Below are positions 25,847-34,496 of a stretch of 64,000 bases of DNA, piece by piece. The notes beneath the pieces are model-generated. The model saw only the letters and a list, made by a program, of their open reading frames with translations, ran no database searches and was not told the origin of the DNA. Location: NCBI RefSeq assembly GCF_000784835.1, contig NZ_JSFH01000004.1:158982-222981 (forward strand), written 5' to 3'. The stretch is from Thermotoga sp. Mc24 (GTDB taxonomy: Bacteria; Thermotogota; Thermotogae; Thermotogales; Thermotogaceae). Each line of letters begins with the position of its first letter. Position 1 is the first letter of the stretch. Position numbers and translations under genes: made by a program.

Positions 25847-26809
25847 TTAATAGGAATTATAGGTTTTTAACCTTAAAAATTGCAATTTTTCGGAGATTTC
25901 CTTCAGGCCTCTGACGGTTACTCTCTCTTTTTCTTCAGATTGATACCATCCTTCAGTAAAACCGTATCTTTCAGCCAGTTCTAAAATTTTTTCGTACTCA
26001 TCCTGGTTGAGTTTCCTGCTTATTTCGGGAAATTTCTGGGCGTCAAAGTGAGGGATGTACTGGTTCATTATGGAGAGGGGGATTCGTGTGGACAGGCTTG
26101 AAAGGAAAGAAAAAATTTCAGAATAATTCACCACGTTTCCAGGAAGAACAAGAATTCTCACGATGAGACCTTTCATTCTTTCTTCGTCGAAGACACCTAC
26201 CTGTCTGAACATCTCGATGATGGCTTTTTGGACAACCGTCCAATAATCCGGGGTTCCTGAGTATTTCTTAGATGCTTCGTTGTCTGAATATCTCACGTCG
26301 GAAAGATAGATATCAACTACATCTTCTAAAAGTCTGAGAATCTCAGGGTCTTCGTATCCGCTGGTGTTGTATACGATAGGAAGGTTCAATCCGTTTTCAA
26401 TGGCGATTCTCAGGGCTGAGATTATGAACGGAAGGTGTGGCGTGGGGGTGACAAGATTGAGAGTCTTCGCACCATGCTTTTGAAGGATCAAAAATATCTC
26501 CGCAAGATCTTCCACTTCGATCTCCGTTCCTATACCCTTCTGACTGAATCCCATGTTTTGACAGTACACACATTTCATGTTACAACCACTGAAGAACACC
26601 GTACCCGCACCCGTCTTTCCAGAGATGGGAGGTTCCTCACCGAAGTGAAGAACCGCGTTGGATAACTTGGCTCTGGCGGGCAATTTGCAGATGCCAGTGG
26701 TTCTGTATCTATTGACACCACACTTTCGCGGACAGAGTTCACATTTTTCAAGGTTGTCCCACAGTATGTTTTCAATCTCTTTTATTCTCTCAATTTTCTT
26801 TTTCGACAT
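25847..26809 (-). CDS. PflX-type radical SAM protein (COG1313-like)
   Basis: A 320-residue radical SAM protein related to pyruvate formate-lyase activases. An N-terminal Cys cluster CELCPRKCGVNR...GIC, then GTVFFSGCNMKCVYCQN with the SAM-cluster motif CxxxCxxC. Other kept stretches: LVTPTPHLPFIISAL and VYNTSGYEDPE. The family is wide-spread and its target protein is unknown in most bacteria. It overlaps the end of murA by 20 bp, so the two are co-transcribed. A MEMO-like protein, a family often linked with a related radical SAM enzyme, is encoded at 50.3 kb, but the layout here is that of PflX. Confidence 0.82.
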   Translation of the reverse strand: MSKKKIERIKEIENILWDNLEKCELCPRKCGVNRYRTTGICKLPARAKLSNAVLHFGEEPPISGKTGAGTVFFSGCNMKCVYCQNMGFSQKGIGTEIEVEDLAEIFLILQKHGAKTLNLVTPTPHLPFIISALRIAIENGLNLPIVYNTSGYEDPEILRLLEDVVDIYLSDVRYSDNEASKKYSGTPDYWTVVQKAIIEMFRQVGVFDEERMKGLIVRILVLPGNVVNYSEIFSFLSSLSTRIPLSIMNQYIPHFDAQKFPEISRKLNQDEYEKILELAERYGFTEGWYQSEEKERVTVRGLKEISEKLQFLRLKTYNSY

Positions 26810-28055
26810 ACTCGATTTTTGCTCCCAGTTTGCTGAATTTGTCTATGACATCTTCGTAACCTCTGAATATGTGTTCAATGTTGCTTATTTCTGTGACGCC
26901 ATCCGCTATGATTCCCGCTATGAGAAGGGCAGCGGTTGCTCTGAGATCCGTTCCCTCAACAGGGGCACCGCTGAGCTTTTCAACTCCTTTCACTATGGCA
27001 ACGTTTCCAGAAACTTCTATGTCCGCTCCCATTCTTTTCAACTCGTCCACGTGTAAGAACCTCGTTTTGAAGACGTTTTCGGTTATAACCGAGACTCCCG
27101 ACGCTATCGATAGATACGCCATCATCTGAGGTTGGAGATCCGTGGGAAAACCAGGGTACGGATTCGTTGTAACATCCACCGCTTCTGGTCTTTCTCTCAT
27201 TTCGATCTCTACTTCGTTTCCAAAAACTTTAAGTTTTACCCCTGTTTCTTCTAGTTTCTCAAAAAAGTTCGTGAGATGATCCGGGTTCACGTTCTTCACC
27301 AGACCTTTTCCTCGACTTGCTGCGATGGCTACCAGGTACGTTCCAGCTTCTATTCGATCGGGAATGATGCTGTATTCAACTCCCTGCATTTTCTCCACGC
27401 CTTCAATCACTATTCGGCTGGTTCCGGCTCCTTCAATACGTCCACCCATTCTGTTTATGAAATTTTGAAGGTCCACGATTTCAGGTTCCATGGCGGCGTT
27501 TTCTATCACCACACGAGTGCCTTCCAGGAGAGCCGCTGTGGTCATCAGGTGTTCCGTGGCACCAACGCTTGGAAAAGGAAGGGTAATCGTCACCTGGTCG
27601 GTTCTTCTTTCAAAGGTGGCTTCAACAAAGCCGTGTTCCACTTTTATCGAGAATCCCATTTTTTTGAGACCTTCAAGATGAAAGTCCACAGGTCTGACAC
27701 CTATGGAACACCCGCCTGGAAGAGCAACTTTCGCCCTTCCAGTTCTCACAGCGATCGGACCGAGCACGTTGAAGGACGCCCTCATCTTCCTGACAAGTTC
27801 GTAAGGTACTTCCTGTGAGATATCGTTTTCTCTTTTGATCTTCAGTTCGTTCTCGTCGAATTCCACTCTGAATCCAATGGATCTCAGGATGTCTATCATG
27901 ACGAAGACATCTTGGAGTCTCGGTACGTTTTTGAGAATTATCTCTTCATCGCATAGAATCGCCGCTGCCATTATTGGAAGAGCAGCGTTTTTTGAACCCG
28001 ATATCTCCACTTCTCCTTCGAGAACGGTACCACCCTGAACGACCAGTTTGCCCAA
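26790..28055 (-). CDS. murA: UDP-N-acetylglucosamine 1-carboxyvinyltransferase
   Basis: A 421-residue EPSP-synthase-like enzyme for the first committed step of peptidoglycan synthesis. The N-terminal Lys-Asn motif SGSKNAALP and the active-site loop [16 protein letters not shown] (Cys116 by my count) are present. A Cys at this position makes the enzyme of the fosfomycin-sensitive type, from family knowledge. Also visible are [10 protein letters not shown] and [12 protein letters not shown] near the C-terminus. It begins one base after the stop of the degenerate GGDEF gene. Confidence 0.95.
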   Translation of the reverse strand: MGKLVVQGGTVLEGEVEISGSKNAALPIMAAAILCDEEIILKNVPRLQDVFVMIDILRSIGFRVEFDENELKIKRENDISQEVPYELVRKMRASFNVLGPIAVRTGRAKVALPGGCSIGVRPVDFHLEGLKKMGFSIKVEHGFVEATFERRTDQVTITLPFPSVGATEHLMTTAALLEGTRVVIENAAMEPEIVDLQNFINRMGGRIEGAGTSRIVIEGVEKMQGVEYSIIPDRIEAGTYLVAIAASRGKGLVKNVNPDHLTNFFEKLEETGVKLKVFGNEVEIEMRERPEAVDVTTNPYPGFPTDLQPQMMAYLSIASGVSVITENVFKTRFLHVDELKRMGADIEVSGNVAIVKGVEKLSGAPVEGTDLRATAALLIAGIIADGVTEISNIEHIFRGYEDVIDKFSKLGAKIEYVEKEN

Positions 28056-28628
28056 TCAAGCCACCGCCTTTTCAAGATCGAGGATCGCCTTTTCCAGATC
28101 CATGAAATCTTCAGGATAGCTTTTGTATGCAATCGAGTATTCGATGTCTCCTATACTTTCGATGTGATTTTTTATTCTCTCTTCTATATTCGGAGCCGTT
28201 TCTTTTCCAACACCGATTACGAAGAGTGCAAAAGTATCATCGGAGTATCTGCCCACACTATCTAAGGGTACCCTCACGCATTCTTTGAGAACTTTTCCTA
28301 TCTTCATCAGCGCTTTTTCTCTTTCATTCTCAGATACCTTTGTTTTCACAAAGAATATCGTGTAAGGTGTGTTCTCTTCGAAGGCCCTCTGATGTTGATA
28401 AGATAGGAGTCTCAGGAAATGGTCTTTCGCGTACACTCTTGTCAGTGGATCGATCATTTTTGTAGTTCCCAGCTTTTCAAAGAAATCGTCGAACACCTGG
28501 AATTGTTTCTTCATGACTTCGTTGTATTCTTCTATCAGAGCCTCGAGCTCCTGCTCTCTCTGCTGGCATTGCCGCAGCTTCTCTTCCAGCTCTTCTATTC
28601 TTTTCAAAAGTTCCGTGCGTTCATCCAT
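28056..28628 (-). CDS. Coiled-coil protein with degenerate GGDEF domain
   Basis: About 190 residues. The first 50 form a charged coiled coil (RTELLKRIEELEEKLRQ and on). A GGDEF-like domain follows: DPLTRVYAKDHFLRLL matches the DxLTgLxNR lead, and the active loop, normally GGDEF, reads YSDDTF. The two Gly residues needed for GTP binding and the catalytic Glu are lost, so diguanylate cyclase activity is unlikely; a binding or scaffolding role is possible. The ATG at 28628 is used because GGAGGTG precedes it; the GTG at 28637 lies within that ribosome site. Directly followed by murA. Confidence 0.75.
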   Translation of the reverse strand: MDERTELLKRIEELEEKLRQCQQREQELEALIEEYNEVMKKQFQVFDDFFEKLGTTKMIDPLTRVYAKDHFLRLLSYQHQRAFEENTPYTIFFVKTKVSENEREKALMKIGKVLKECVRVPLDSVGRYSDDTFALFVIGVGKETAPNIEERIKNHIESIGDIEYSIAYKSYPEDFMDLEKAILDLEKAVA

Positions 28629-28704
28629 GTTGAGCACCTCCGATTGTCAGTATAATAAACTTCAGAAATATTCTACCACGTCGAAATTGTGGAGGGATTA
28701 TTCG
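28629..28704. promoter_or_regulatory. Divergent promoter region
   Basis: The 76 bases between the two divergent start codons hold TATAAT (28651-28656) for the plus strand and an overlapping TATACT for the minus strand, both without a convincing -35. Confidence 0.35.
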
Positions 28705-29889
28705 ATGACAATAAGCTACGAAGATATGGAAAATTTCTTGGTGTGTCCAAGGCGATATTACCTTTCAAAAAAAATTTCAAAAGAGGTTTCTCCGAATTTT
28801 TCGGAGGAGTTAATGGAGGCTGGATTCCCTCTCGAAAATCCTGTGATCGTGTGTGAGTTTGAGGGTCATGGATTGGTTTCAAATCCCGATCTGGTTGTGA
28901 AAGAAAGGGATGGATGGAGAATTATTCTAAGAAAGAACGCAAAAAGGTTTAAAGACAAATACATCCTTGAGAGCGCTTATCATGCCCTGGTTTTCTCAAA
29001 AGCTGGTCTGAAGGTTTCTGGAGTGGAGATCGTATCCGACAGCTTCTCAAGAAAGATGGAAAACTGGAAAAATCTGATACCCATCGTCGAAGATGTTTTG
29101 AGAGAAATGTTGACATTAGATGATGATCCTCATCCCAGAGTGGGAAAACACTGTAGATACTGTGATTTTCTCGAAGATTGCGAAGGGAAGCTTCTTGAAG
29201 AGAAGAGTTTGCTTCTGGTGAACGGGATAGGAGAAGAAACGTACAGGGTTCTCTATGGAATGGGTATAGAAACGCTGGAAGATCTCGCAGGGGCGGACCA
29301 GAGAATCCTGGAAAAGGTATTTGGAAAAGAGAAGGGAAAAAGGTTCATCATGGCGGCGAGGGCGTTTCTCGAGAATAGAGTGATAATGATAACTCCTCCG
29401 GAAGATCTTCCAGAAGGAACAATAGTTGACATAGAGTATCATCCAGCGGAAGAGAGTGATTTTCTCTATGGGTTTTTAATAGGTGATGAGTACAGATATT
29501 TTCTGGAAGAGGATCAAGGAGATCTGATCGCATTTTTGAATTCTCTGGACGATGAGAGTGTTTTCTATCACTATCATGGACCGGAGAAGAGAAAGCTGAT
29601 TTCATTGATCGGCAGAAACAAAAGGATGAATTTTCTCGATGTGTTCTCGATCCTGAGGAATCATTTCGTTTTTCCTGTTATGTCCTACTCGCTCAAAAGA
29701 ATCGCTAAGTATCTGGGGTACGATTGGAGAACGTCCCTGAATGGTTATGAAATACTGCGGCTTTATGAGAAATGGAAAAAAACGAGAAACGAGGAGCTTC
29801 TAAAGCAGATGCTCCTGTACAACGAGGATGATGTGAGAGCAACGAAGCTGGTCCTGGATTTCATGAGGTCTTACTCTTCTTTTTCGTAG
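28705..29889 (+). CDS. TM0106-family RecB-like nuclease fused to an RNase H-like domain
   Basis: A 394-residue protein. The N-terminal half is a RecB/Cas4-type PD-(D/E)xK nuclease with a Fe-S cluster: Cys in VCPRRYYL (about residue 12), NPDLVVKE and WRIILRKNAKRFK in the core, and the Cys trio CRYCDFLEDC (CxxCxxxxxC) near residue 150. A helix-hairpin-helix-like stretch NGIGEETYRVLYGMGIETLEDLA follows. The C-terminal half resembles DnaQ/RNase H-type exonucleases: VDIEYHP and the closing YNEDDVRATK. The family was named after the T. maritima gene; its role is unproven, but points to DNA repair or processing. The ATG at 28705 has GGAGGGA before it. Confidence 0.82.
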   Translation: MTISYEDMENFLVCPRRYYLSKKISKEVSPNFSEELMEAGFPLENPVIVCEFEGHGLVSNPDLVVKERDGWRIILRKNAKRFKDKYILESAYHALVFSKAGLKVSGVEIVSDSFSRKMENWKNLIPIVEDVLREMLTLDDDPHPRVGKHCRYCDFLEDCEGKLLEEKSLLLVNGIGEETYRVLYGMGIETLEDLAGADQRILEKVFGKEKGKRFIMAARAFLENRVIMITPPEDLPEGTIVDIEYHPAEESDFLYGFLIGDEYRYFLEEDQGDLIAFLNSLDDESVFYHYHGPEKRKLISLIGRNKRMNFLDVFSILRNHFVFPVMSYSLKRIAKYLGYDWRTSLNGYEILRLYEKWKKTRNEELLKQMLLYNEDDVRATKLVLDFMRSYSSFS

Positions 29890-30830
29890 GGAACACCATC
29901 GGCTGCTGGTGGTCTAGTTCTTCCTATCAGGCCAGCCACGACAACGAGGGTAACAACGAACGGAAAGAGATTGAACAACGGTTTTGCCGTAGCAGGTACG
30001 TTGAGAATGGGACTACTCTGAAGTTGATTGGCCAGAGCTTCTGACATACCAAACATGAGGCAGGCCCACATGGCACCTATGGGATTCCAGTTTCCAAGGA
30101 TCATGGCCGCAAGGGCAATGAAGCCCCTTCCTCCCGTCATGAGTTCCCTGAAGTTACCGACCTCTCCTATGGAAAGGAACGCTCCTCCCATGGACGCCAG
30201 AGCACCGCTCATGAGAACTCCGAAGTACCTTATTTTGAAGACGTCAACACCGAGAGTATCGGCGGCCTCGGGATTTTCACCTACTGCCCTCATTCTGAGA
30301 CCCAGTGGGGTCTTGTAGATCAAAAACCACGCAAAAAAGACCATTGCGAAGGCTATGAGAACTATTGGACTGATGGTTCCGATGGCTTCTCCGATGAAAG
30401 GAATGGAGGAAATTCCAGGTAGTGTGATCTCTTCGATTCGACCCACATAAGGTGTCTGCCCCGGCTGACCGAATATCGGTTCCATGAGAAAACCTGTCAG
30501 ACCCTGCGCGACCAGTATCAACGCCGTCGCGCTCACTATCTGGTTACCTCTCCATTTGATACTCGCCCAGGCGTGGAACCAGGAAAATCCGATCCCTATG
30601 GGGATGGAAAGCAAGAAACCGAGCCACACGTTTCCGGTGTAGTATGTGATCACCACCGAAGAAAACGCTCCAAGGAGCATTATTCCTTCAAGGGCGATGT
30701 TCACAACCCCTGTAACTTCACTGAAAACACCTCCAAGGGATGCGAAAAGAAGAGGAGTGGAAGCTGTGAGAGTGAGCTTGTAAAAGAGGGGATTCGAGAA
30801 AATGTTCCAGAGCACTTCCAGTATTTTCAT
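29871..30830 (-). CDS. BMP-type ABC transporter permease 2 (YufQ/NupC-like)
   Basis: A 319-residue membrane protein of the branched-chain/BMP permease family with about nine helices. Typical stretch: GVFSEVTGVVNIALEGIMLLGAF near the N-terminus and AVGENPEAADTLGVDVFKIR in the cytoplasmic loop. Transporters of this layout take up nucleosides or related compounds in several bacteria. It overlaps permease 1 by 4 bp and, at its end, the convergent nuclease gene by 19 bp. Confidence 0.9.
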   Translation of the reverse strand: MKILEVLWNIFSNPLFYKLTLTASTPLLFASLGGVFSEVTGVVNIALEGIMLLGAFSSVVITYYTGNVWLGFLLSIPIGIGFSWFHAWASIKWRGNQIVSATALILVAQGLTGFLMEPIFGQPGQTPYVGRIEEITLPGISSIPFIGEAIGTISPIVLIAFAMVFFAWFLIYKTPLGLRMRAVGENPEAADTLGVDVFKIRYFGVLMSGALASMGGAFLSIGEVGNFRELMTGGRGFIALAAMILGNWNPIGAMWACLMFGMSEALANQLQSSPILNVPATAKPLFNLFPFVVTLVVVAGLIGRTRPPAADGVPYEKEE

Positions 30831-31861
30831 CTTTTCACCTTCCTGAACCTGAGAAGGGTTTTAACAATCCTGTCGGCTGCGACGAGGAATATGACGATAC
30901 CCTGTATGATTGTGACGATGTGTTTTGGTACCCCAACGAACTGCATGTTGCTCGATCCAGTTCGCAGAGCAGCTATGAGAAATGAGGCGAAGATGATGCC
31001 TATGGGATGGTTTTGTCCGATCAGCGCGATCGAGATTCCATCGAAGCCCTTTCCGCCGGAGAGTGTTCCTAGGAACCTGTGATGTAACCCCATCACTTCC
31101 AGGGCTCCAGCAAGACCCGCCAGCGCTCCGCTTATTGCCATACACATGACGATGTTCTTTGAGATGTTTATTCCTCCATATTCTGCCGCGTACGGATTGA
31201 ATCCAACTGCTTTCACCTCATAGCCAGTTTTCGTCTTCTCCAGAACGATGTATATAACCACCGCTGAAAGGATTGAAATCAGAATACCGGAGGTCATTTC
31301 TAAGGCGCCAACTGTAACAATAGGAGGAAGTTTGGCAGAAGGAGCAATTTCTGGGCTTTTTGGGGTACCCGATCCCACTGCCAGTGGTCCCGTGATGAGG
31401 TAGGAGGATATGTAGGTTGCAATCCAGTTCAGCATTATGGTTGACACAACTTCGTGTGCTCCCGTTTTTGCCTTCAGATAACCGGCTATAGAGGCCCAGA
31501 CGGCACCTCCCAGCATGCCGGCAATCATCGTAAGAGGGATAGCGAGTAATGGCGGTATTCCTCTCATGTGCATTCCAACGACAGTTGCCAGAATCCCTCC
31601 CATGATCATCTGTCCTTCCGCTCCTATGTTGAATAGCCCTGCTCTGAAACCAAATCCAACGGCGAGTCCTGTTAGGATGAGCGGCGTGGTTTTTATCACC
31701 GTATCGGCCAGAGCCTGGATATTTCCGAAAGCCCCTTCGATCATGGCTTTGTACGCTATCACGGGGTTCTGCCCGATCAGAATGATCACCACGGCTGCTA
31801 TAAGAAGTGCTATGATGACCGAAAAGAACGGGACAAGAAATGACCACACCCTGTTGTTCAT
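30827..31861 (-). CDS. BMP-type ABC transporter permease 1 (YufP/NupB-like)
   Basis: A 344-residue partner permease. FGFRAGLFNIGAEGQMIMGGI is the family hallmark; AVGFNPYAAEYGGINISKN is the ATPase contact loop. About eight to nine helices. The ATG overlaps the ATPase stop codon by 4 bp. Forms a heterodimer with the next permease. Confidence 0.9.
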   Translation of the reverse strand: MNNRVWSFLVPFFSVIIALLIAAVVIILIGQNPVIAYKAMIEGAFGNIQALADTVIKTTPLILTGLAVGFGFRAGLFNIGAEGQMIMGGILATVVGMHMRGIPPLLAIPLTMIAGMLGGAVWASIAGYLKAKTGAHEVVSTIMLNWIATYISSYLITGPLAVGSGTPKSPEIAPSAKLPPIVTVGALEMTSGILISILSAVVIYIVLEKTKTGYEVKAVGFNPYAAEYGGINISKNIVMCMAISGALAGLAGALEVMGLHHRFLGTLSGGKGFDGISIALIGQNHPIGIIFASFLIAALRTGSSNMQFVGVPKHIVTIIQGIVIFLVAADRIVKTLLRFRKVKR

Positions 31862-33381
31862 CTTCTGATCTCCTCCAGTCTTTTACCTGCCATCATGAGC
31901 CCTACTTCCTCTGGAGTGGTTTTTTCCGGTCTGACTTCTCCCATTATCTGTCCTTCGTACATAACCAGTATTCTGTCGCTGAGCGAGAAGATTTCGTCCA
32001 GTTCCATGGATATGAGAAGAATACCAACACCTGCGTCTCTCATCGATACGAGTGTTTTGTGGATGAATTCTATCGCACCCACGTCCAGACCACGTGTCGG
32101 TTGAGCCACAACGAGAAGTTCGGGGGAGAAACTCATTTCACGCGCAACGATGATCTTCTGCTGATTCCCACCGGAGAAACTTCCCGCGAGGAGTTCTATA
32201 TTTCTCGGCCTGATATCGAACTTTTCAAAAAGTTGTTTTGAAAATCTTTTTATTTCCTTCATGTTGAGAAAACCGCTCTTCACGAAAGGCTCTATCATGT
32301 GCCTTCCCAAAATGGTGTTGAAATATGCCGGAAAATCCACTATCAAACCTCTTTTGAGTCGATCTTCTGGAACGTGGAACATTCCGAGATCTCGCAATCT
32401 TTTTGGGTCGTATCCCGTTATATCTTCACCTCTGAAGAGGACTCTTCCGCGTTCCGCTCTGCGAAGTCCTGTGATCGCTTCTACCAGTTCGGACTGACCG
32501 TTTCCAGCAACACCGGCTATCCCTACTATCTCTCCCCTCTTTACCTCGAAAGAAACTCCCTTTACAACGTCCAGTTTCCTGTTGTCCTTGACCCAGAGAT
32601 CTTCTATTTTGAGGAGTGTTTCACCGGCTTCTTTTGGCTTTTTCTCAACCGTGAGAACGACTTCCCTTCCCACCATCAATCTCGCTATTTCCTGTGGTGT
32701 GGTTTGTGAAGTAATGAGGTTTCCTGTGACCCTTCCCTGTCTCATAACGGTGATTCTATCGGAGATCTCCATCACTTCGTTCAATTTATGCGAAATGAAT
32801 ATGATCGTCTTCCCGCTCTTTTTCAATCGTCTCAAGACTTCGAAGAGTTCCTCTGTTTCCTGTGGAGTGAGGACGGCAGTAGGTTCATCTAATATGAGAA
32901 TCTCTGCTCCTCTGTAGAGTGTCTTGATGATCTCTACTCTCTGCTGCAACCCCACGGGCATGTCCTCTATTTTCATATCGACGTCTATTGTTAATCCGTA
33001 CTCTTCCGAGAGTTTTTTAACTTCTTTTCTCGCCTTTTTCCTATCCAGAAGAATTCCTTTCCTTGGTTCCATCCCGATGATCACGTTCTCGTAAGCCGTC
33101 AGGTTGTCAACGAGCATGAAATGCTGGTGAACCATACCTATACCATTTTTTATCGCGTCAGCGGGACCGGAAAATTCTACTCTTTTTCCGTTTATGTAGA
33201 TTTCCCCCTCATCGGGCTTTAAGAGGCCGTAGAGTTGTTTCATGAGAGTGGTTTTTCCAGCGCCGTTTTCACCAACGATAGCGTGGATTTCACCCTTTTC
33301 GACGAAGAGATCCACGTGATCATTTGCCAGAACTCCTGGAAACCTTTTAACGATTCCCTTCATCACAACTGCGTACTCCAC
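31858..33381 (-). CDS. BMP-type ABC transporter ATPase (two fused domains, YufO/NupA-like)
   Basis: A 507-residue double ATPase. First domain: GENGAGKTT, a signature changed to MPVGLQQRVEIIKTL, and ILILDEPTAVLTPQE. Second domain: GVAGNGQSE in place of Walker A, signature FSGGNQQKIIVAREM and LLVVAQPTRGLDVGA, where the usual Asp-Glu pair of Walker B is replaced by Ala-Gln. That means only the first domain can hydrolyse ATP in the standard way. Start ATG with GGGGTGATCC before it. Confidence 0.92.
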   Translation of the reverse strand: MEYAVVMKGIVKRFPGVLANDHVDLFVEKGEIHAIVGENGAGKTTLMKQLYGLLKPDEGEIYINGKRVEFSGPADAIKNGIGMVHQHFMLVDNLTAYENVIIGMEPRKGILLDRKKARKEVKKLSEEYGLTIDVDMKIEDMPVGLQQRVEIIKTLYRGAEILILDEPTAVLTPQETEELFEVLRRLKKSGKTIIFISHKLNEVMEISDRITVMRQGRVTGNLITSQTTPQEIARLMVGREVVLTVEKKPKEAGETLLKIEDLWVKDNRKLDVVKGVSFEVKRGEIVGIAGVAGNGQSELVEAITGLRRAERGRVLFRGEDITGYDPKRLRDLGMFHVPEDRLKRGLIVDFPAYFNTILGRHMIEPFVKSGFLNMKEIKRFSKQLFEKFDIRPRNIELLAGSFSGGNQQKIIVAREMSFSPELLVVAQPTRGLDVGAIEFIHKTLVSMRDAGVGILLISMELDEIFSLSDRILVMYEGQIMGEVRPEKTTPEEVGLMMAGKRLEEIRR

Positions 33382-33398
33382 CGGATCACCCCTGAAAA

Positions 33399-33418
33399 GA
33401 GGGGGAGGACTCCCCCTC
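33399..33418 (-). terminator. Hairpin between the BMP binding-protein and ATPase genes
   Basis: Perfect stem GAGGGGGA / TCCCCCTC with a 4-base loop, overlapping the stop codon of the binding-protein gene, and followed on the minus strand by TTTTC. It looks like a leaky terminator that would leave the binding-protein message in excess. Confidence 0.6.
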
Positions 33419-34496
33419 AGAATGGGAATTCGATTTGTGGCACTTCAAAAGCATCGAGTTCTTCCTGAGTCTCTGGGACTTTCAGAGTGCCTTCTTTCAT
33501 CAATTTTTCAAGGTAAAGGAGTTCGGCTATGACTCTGTTGGGAACGAGTCCTTTCGTGTACTTCATAGGACTTATTCCAACTGCATCTTCGGAGATTCCA
33601 AGAACCCTGTGTCCACCTTCGAACGTTCCCTCGTAAGCCCAGACAACTCCGTAATAAGACGCAACGTCCACTCTCTTCATGGCACTCGTCAGAACTGCAC
33701 CGGGAGCCATGTAATCCTGATCCATGTCCACTCCTATGGCGAAGAATCCTTTTCCGTTCGTCGTGTAGTAATCTATAAGGTCAACGAGTTTGTCAGAACC
33801 GGCCAGTGCTGAGAATTTCTCCCTGGCAGCTTCTATAACGCCGTTTCCACAGGCGCCGGAGGCGTGGAACACAATATCGGCTCCTTCCGCAAACTGGGAC
33901 ATGGCGAGGTCCTTACCCTTCTTCGGATCTTCGAAGTCCTGTGTGTAGCCTCTCAAGATCTTCACGTTCTTTTTGTGGAGAACCGAGTAAGTCTTTATAC
34001 CGGCCTCGTAACCGTATCTGAACCTTTCCACAGGAGGTATCGGAATTCCTCCGACGAATCCAACCGTTCCGGTCTTCGTCATGGCGGCCGCCACGTAACC
34101 TACCAGGAAGGCGGCTTCCTGTTCTTTGAAGGTGAATGTGAGTACGTTCGGGAGAATCTGGCCCTCGGGAGGCGTGATGTCTATTCCCACAAAGTACGTG
34201 TCCGGATATTGCTTTGCCACTTTAAAGAGGGCATCCGTCATCATGAAACCAACAGCGAACACGAGATCAGCTTCTTCCGCTGCTTTGCTGAGGTTCGGTA
34301 TGTAGTCGGACTGCTCGTAAGATTGTATCACTTTCGCTTCTATTCCGAGTTCTTCTGCAGCTTGCTTTACTCCTGCCCACGTTCCATCGTTGAAGGATTT
34401 GTCACCGAGTCCCCCGACGTCCGTCACCATGATGACTTTGAAACCAAACAGAGCAACCGCGAAAATCATCAAAGAAATCACGAGAAACTTTTTCAT
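33417..34496 (-). CDS. BMP-family periplasmic binding protein (nucleoside-like ligand)
   Basis: A 359-residue protein of the basic membrane protein (BMP/PnrA) family. Signal peptide MKKFLVISLMIFAVALFG; no Cys follows, so it is not a lipoprotein, unlike most of the family. The hallmark VTDVGGLGDKSFNDGTWAG is present, with ligand-site pieces FHASGACGNGVIEAA and GVDMDQDYMAPG. Purine nucleosides are the ligands of the best-studied members; here this is inference. Its ATG overlaps the stop of the upstream membrane-protein gene by 4 bp. Confidence 0.9.
   Translation of the reverse strand: MKKFLVISLMIFAVALFGFKVIMVTDVGGLGDKSFNDGTWAGVKQAAEELGIEAKVIQSYEQSDYIPNLSKAAEEADLVFAVGFMMTDALFKVAKQYPDTYFVGIDITPPEGQILPNVLTFTFKEQEAAFLVGYVAAAMTKTGTVGFVGGIPIPPVERFRYGYEAGIKTYSVLHKKNVKILRGYTQDFEDPKKGKDLAMSQFAEGADIVFHASGACGNGVIEAAREKFSALAGSDKLVDLIDYYTTNGKGFFAIGVDMDQDYMAPGAVLTSAMKRVDVASYYGVVWAYEGTFEGGHRVLGISEDAVGISPMKYTKGLVPNRVIAELLYLEKLMKEGTLKVPETQEELDAFEVPQIEFPF

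Noticed and set aside
25847..26809. Radical SAM partner of an AmmeMemoRadiSam system
   Set aside because: The N-terminal Cys pattern CELCPRKCGVNR and the FFSGCNMKCVYCQN region fit the PflX group better; the two genes are 24 kb apart.
28513..28704. 64-residue extension of the RecB-like nuclease
   Set aside because: It is Ser-rich antisense of the GGDEF coiled coil and has no ribosome site; the ATG at 28705 does.
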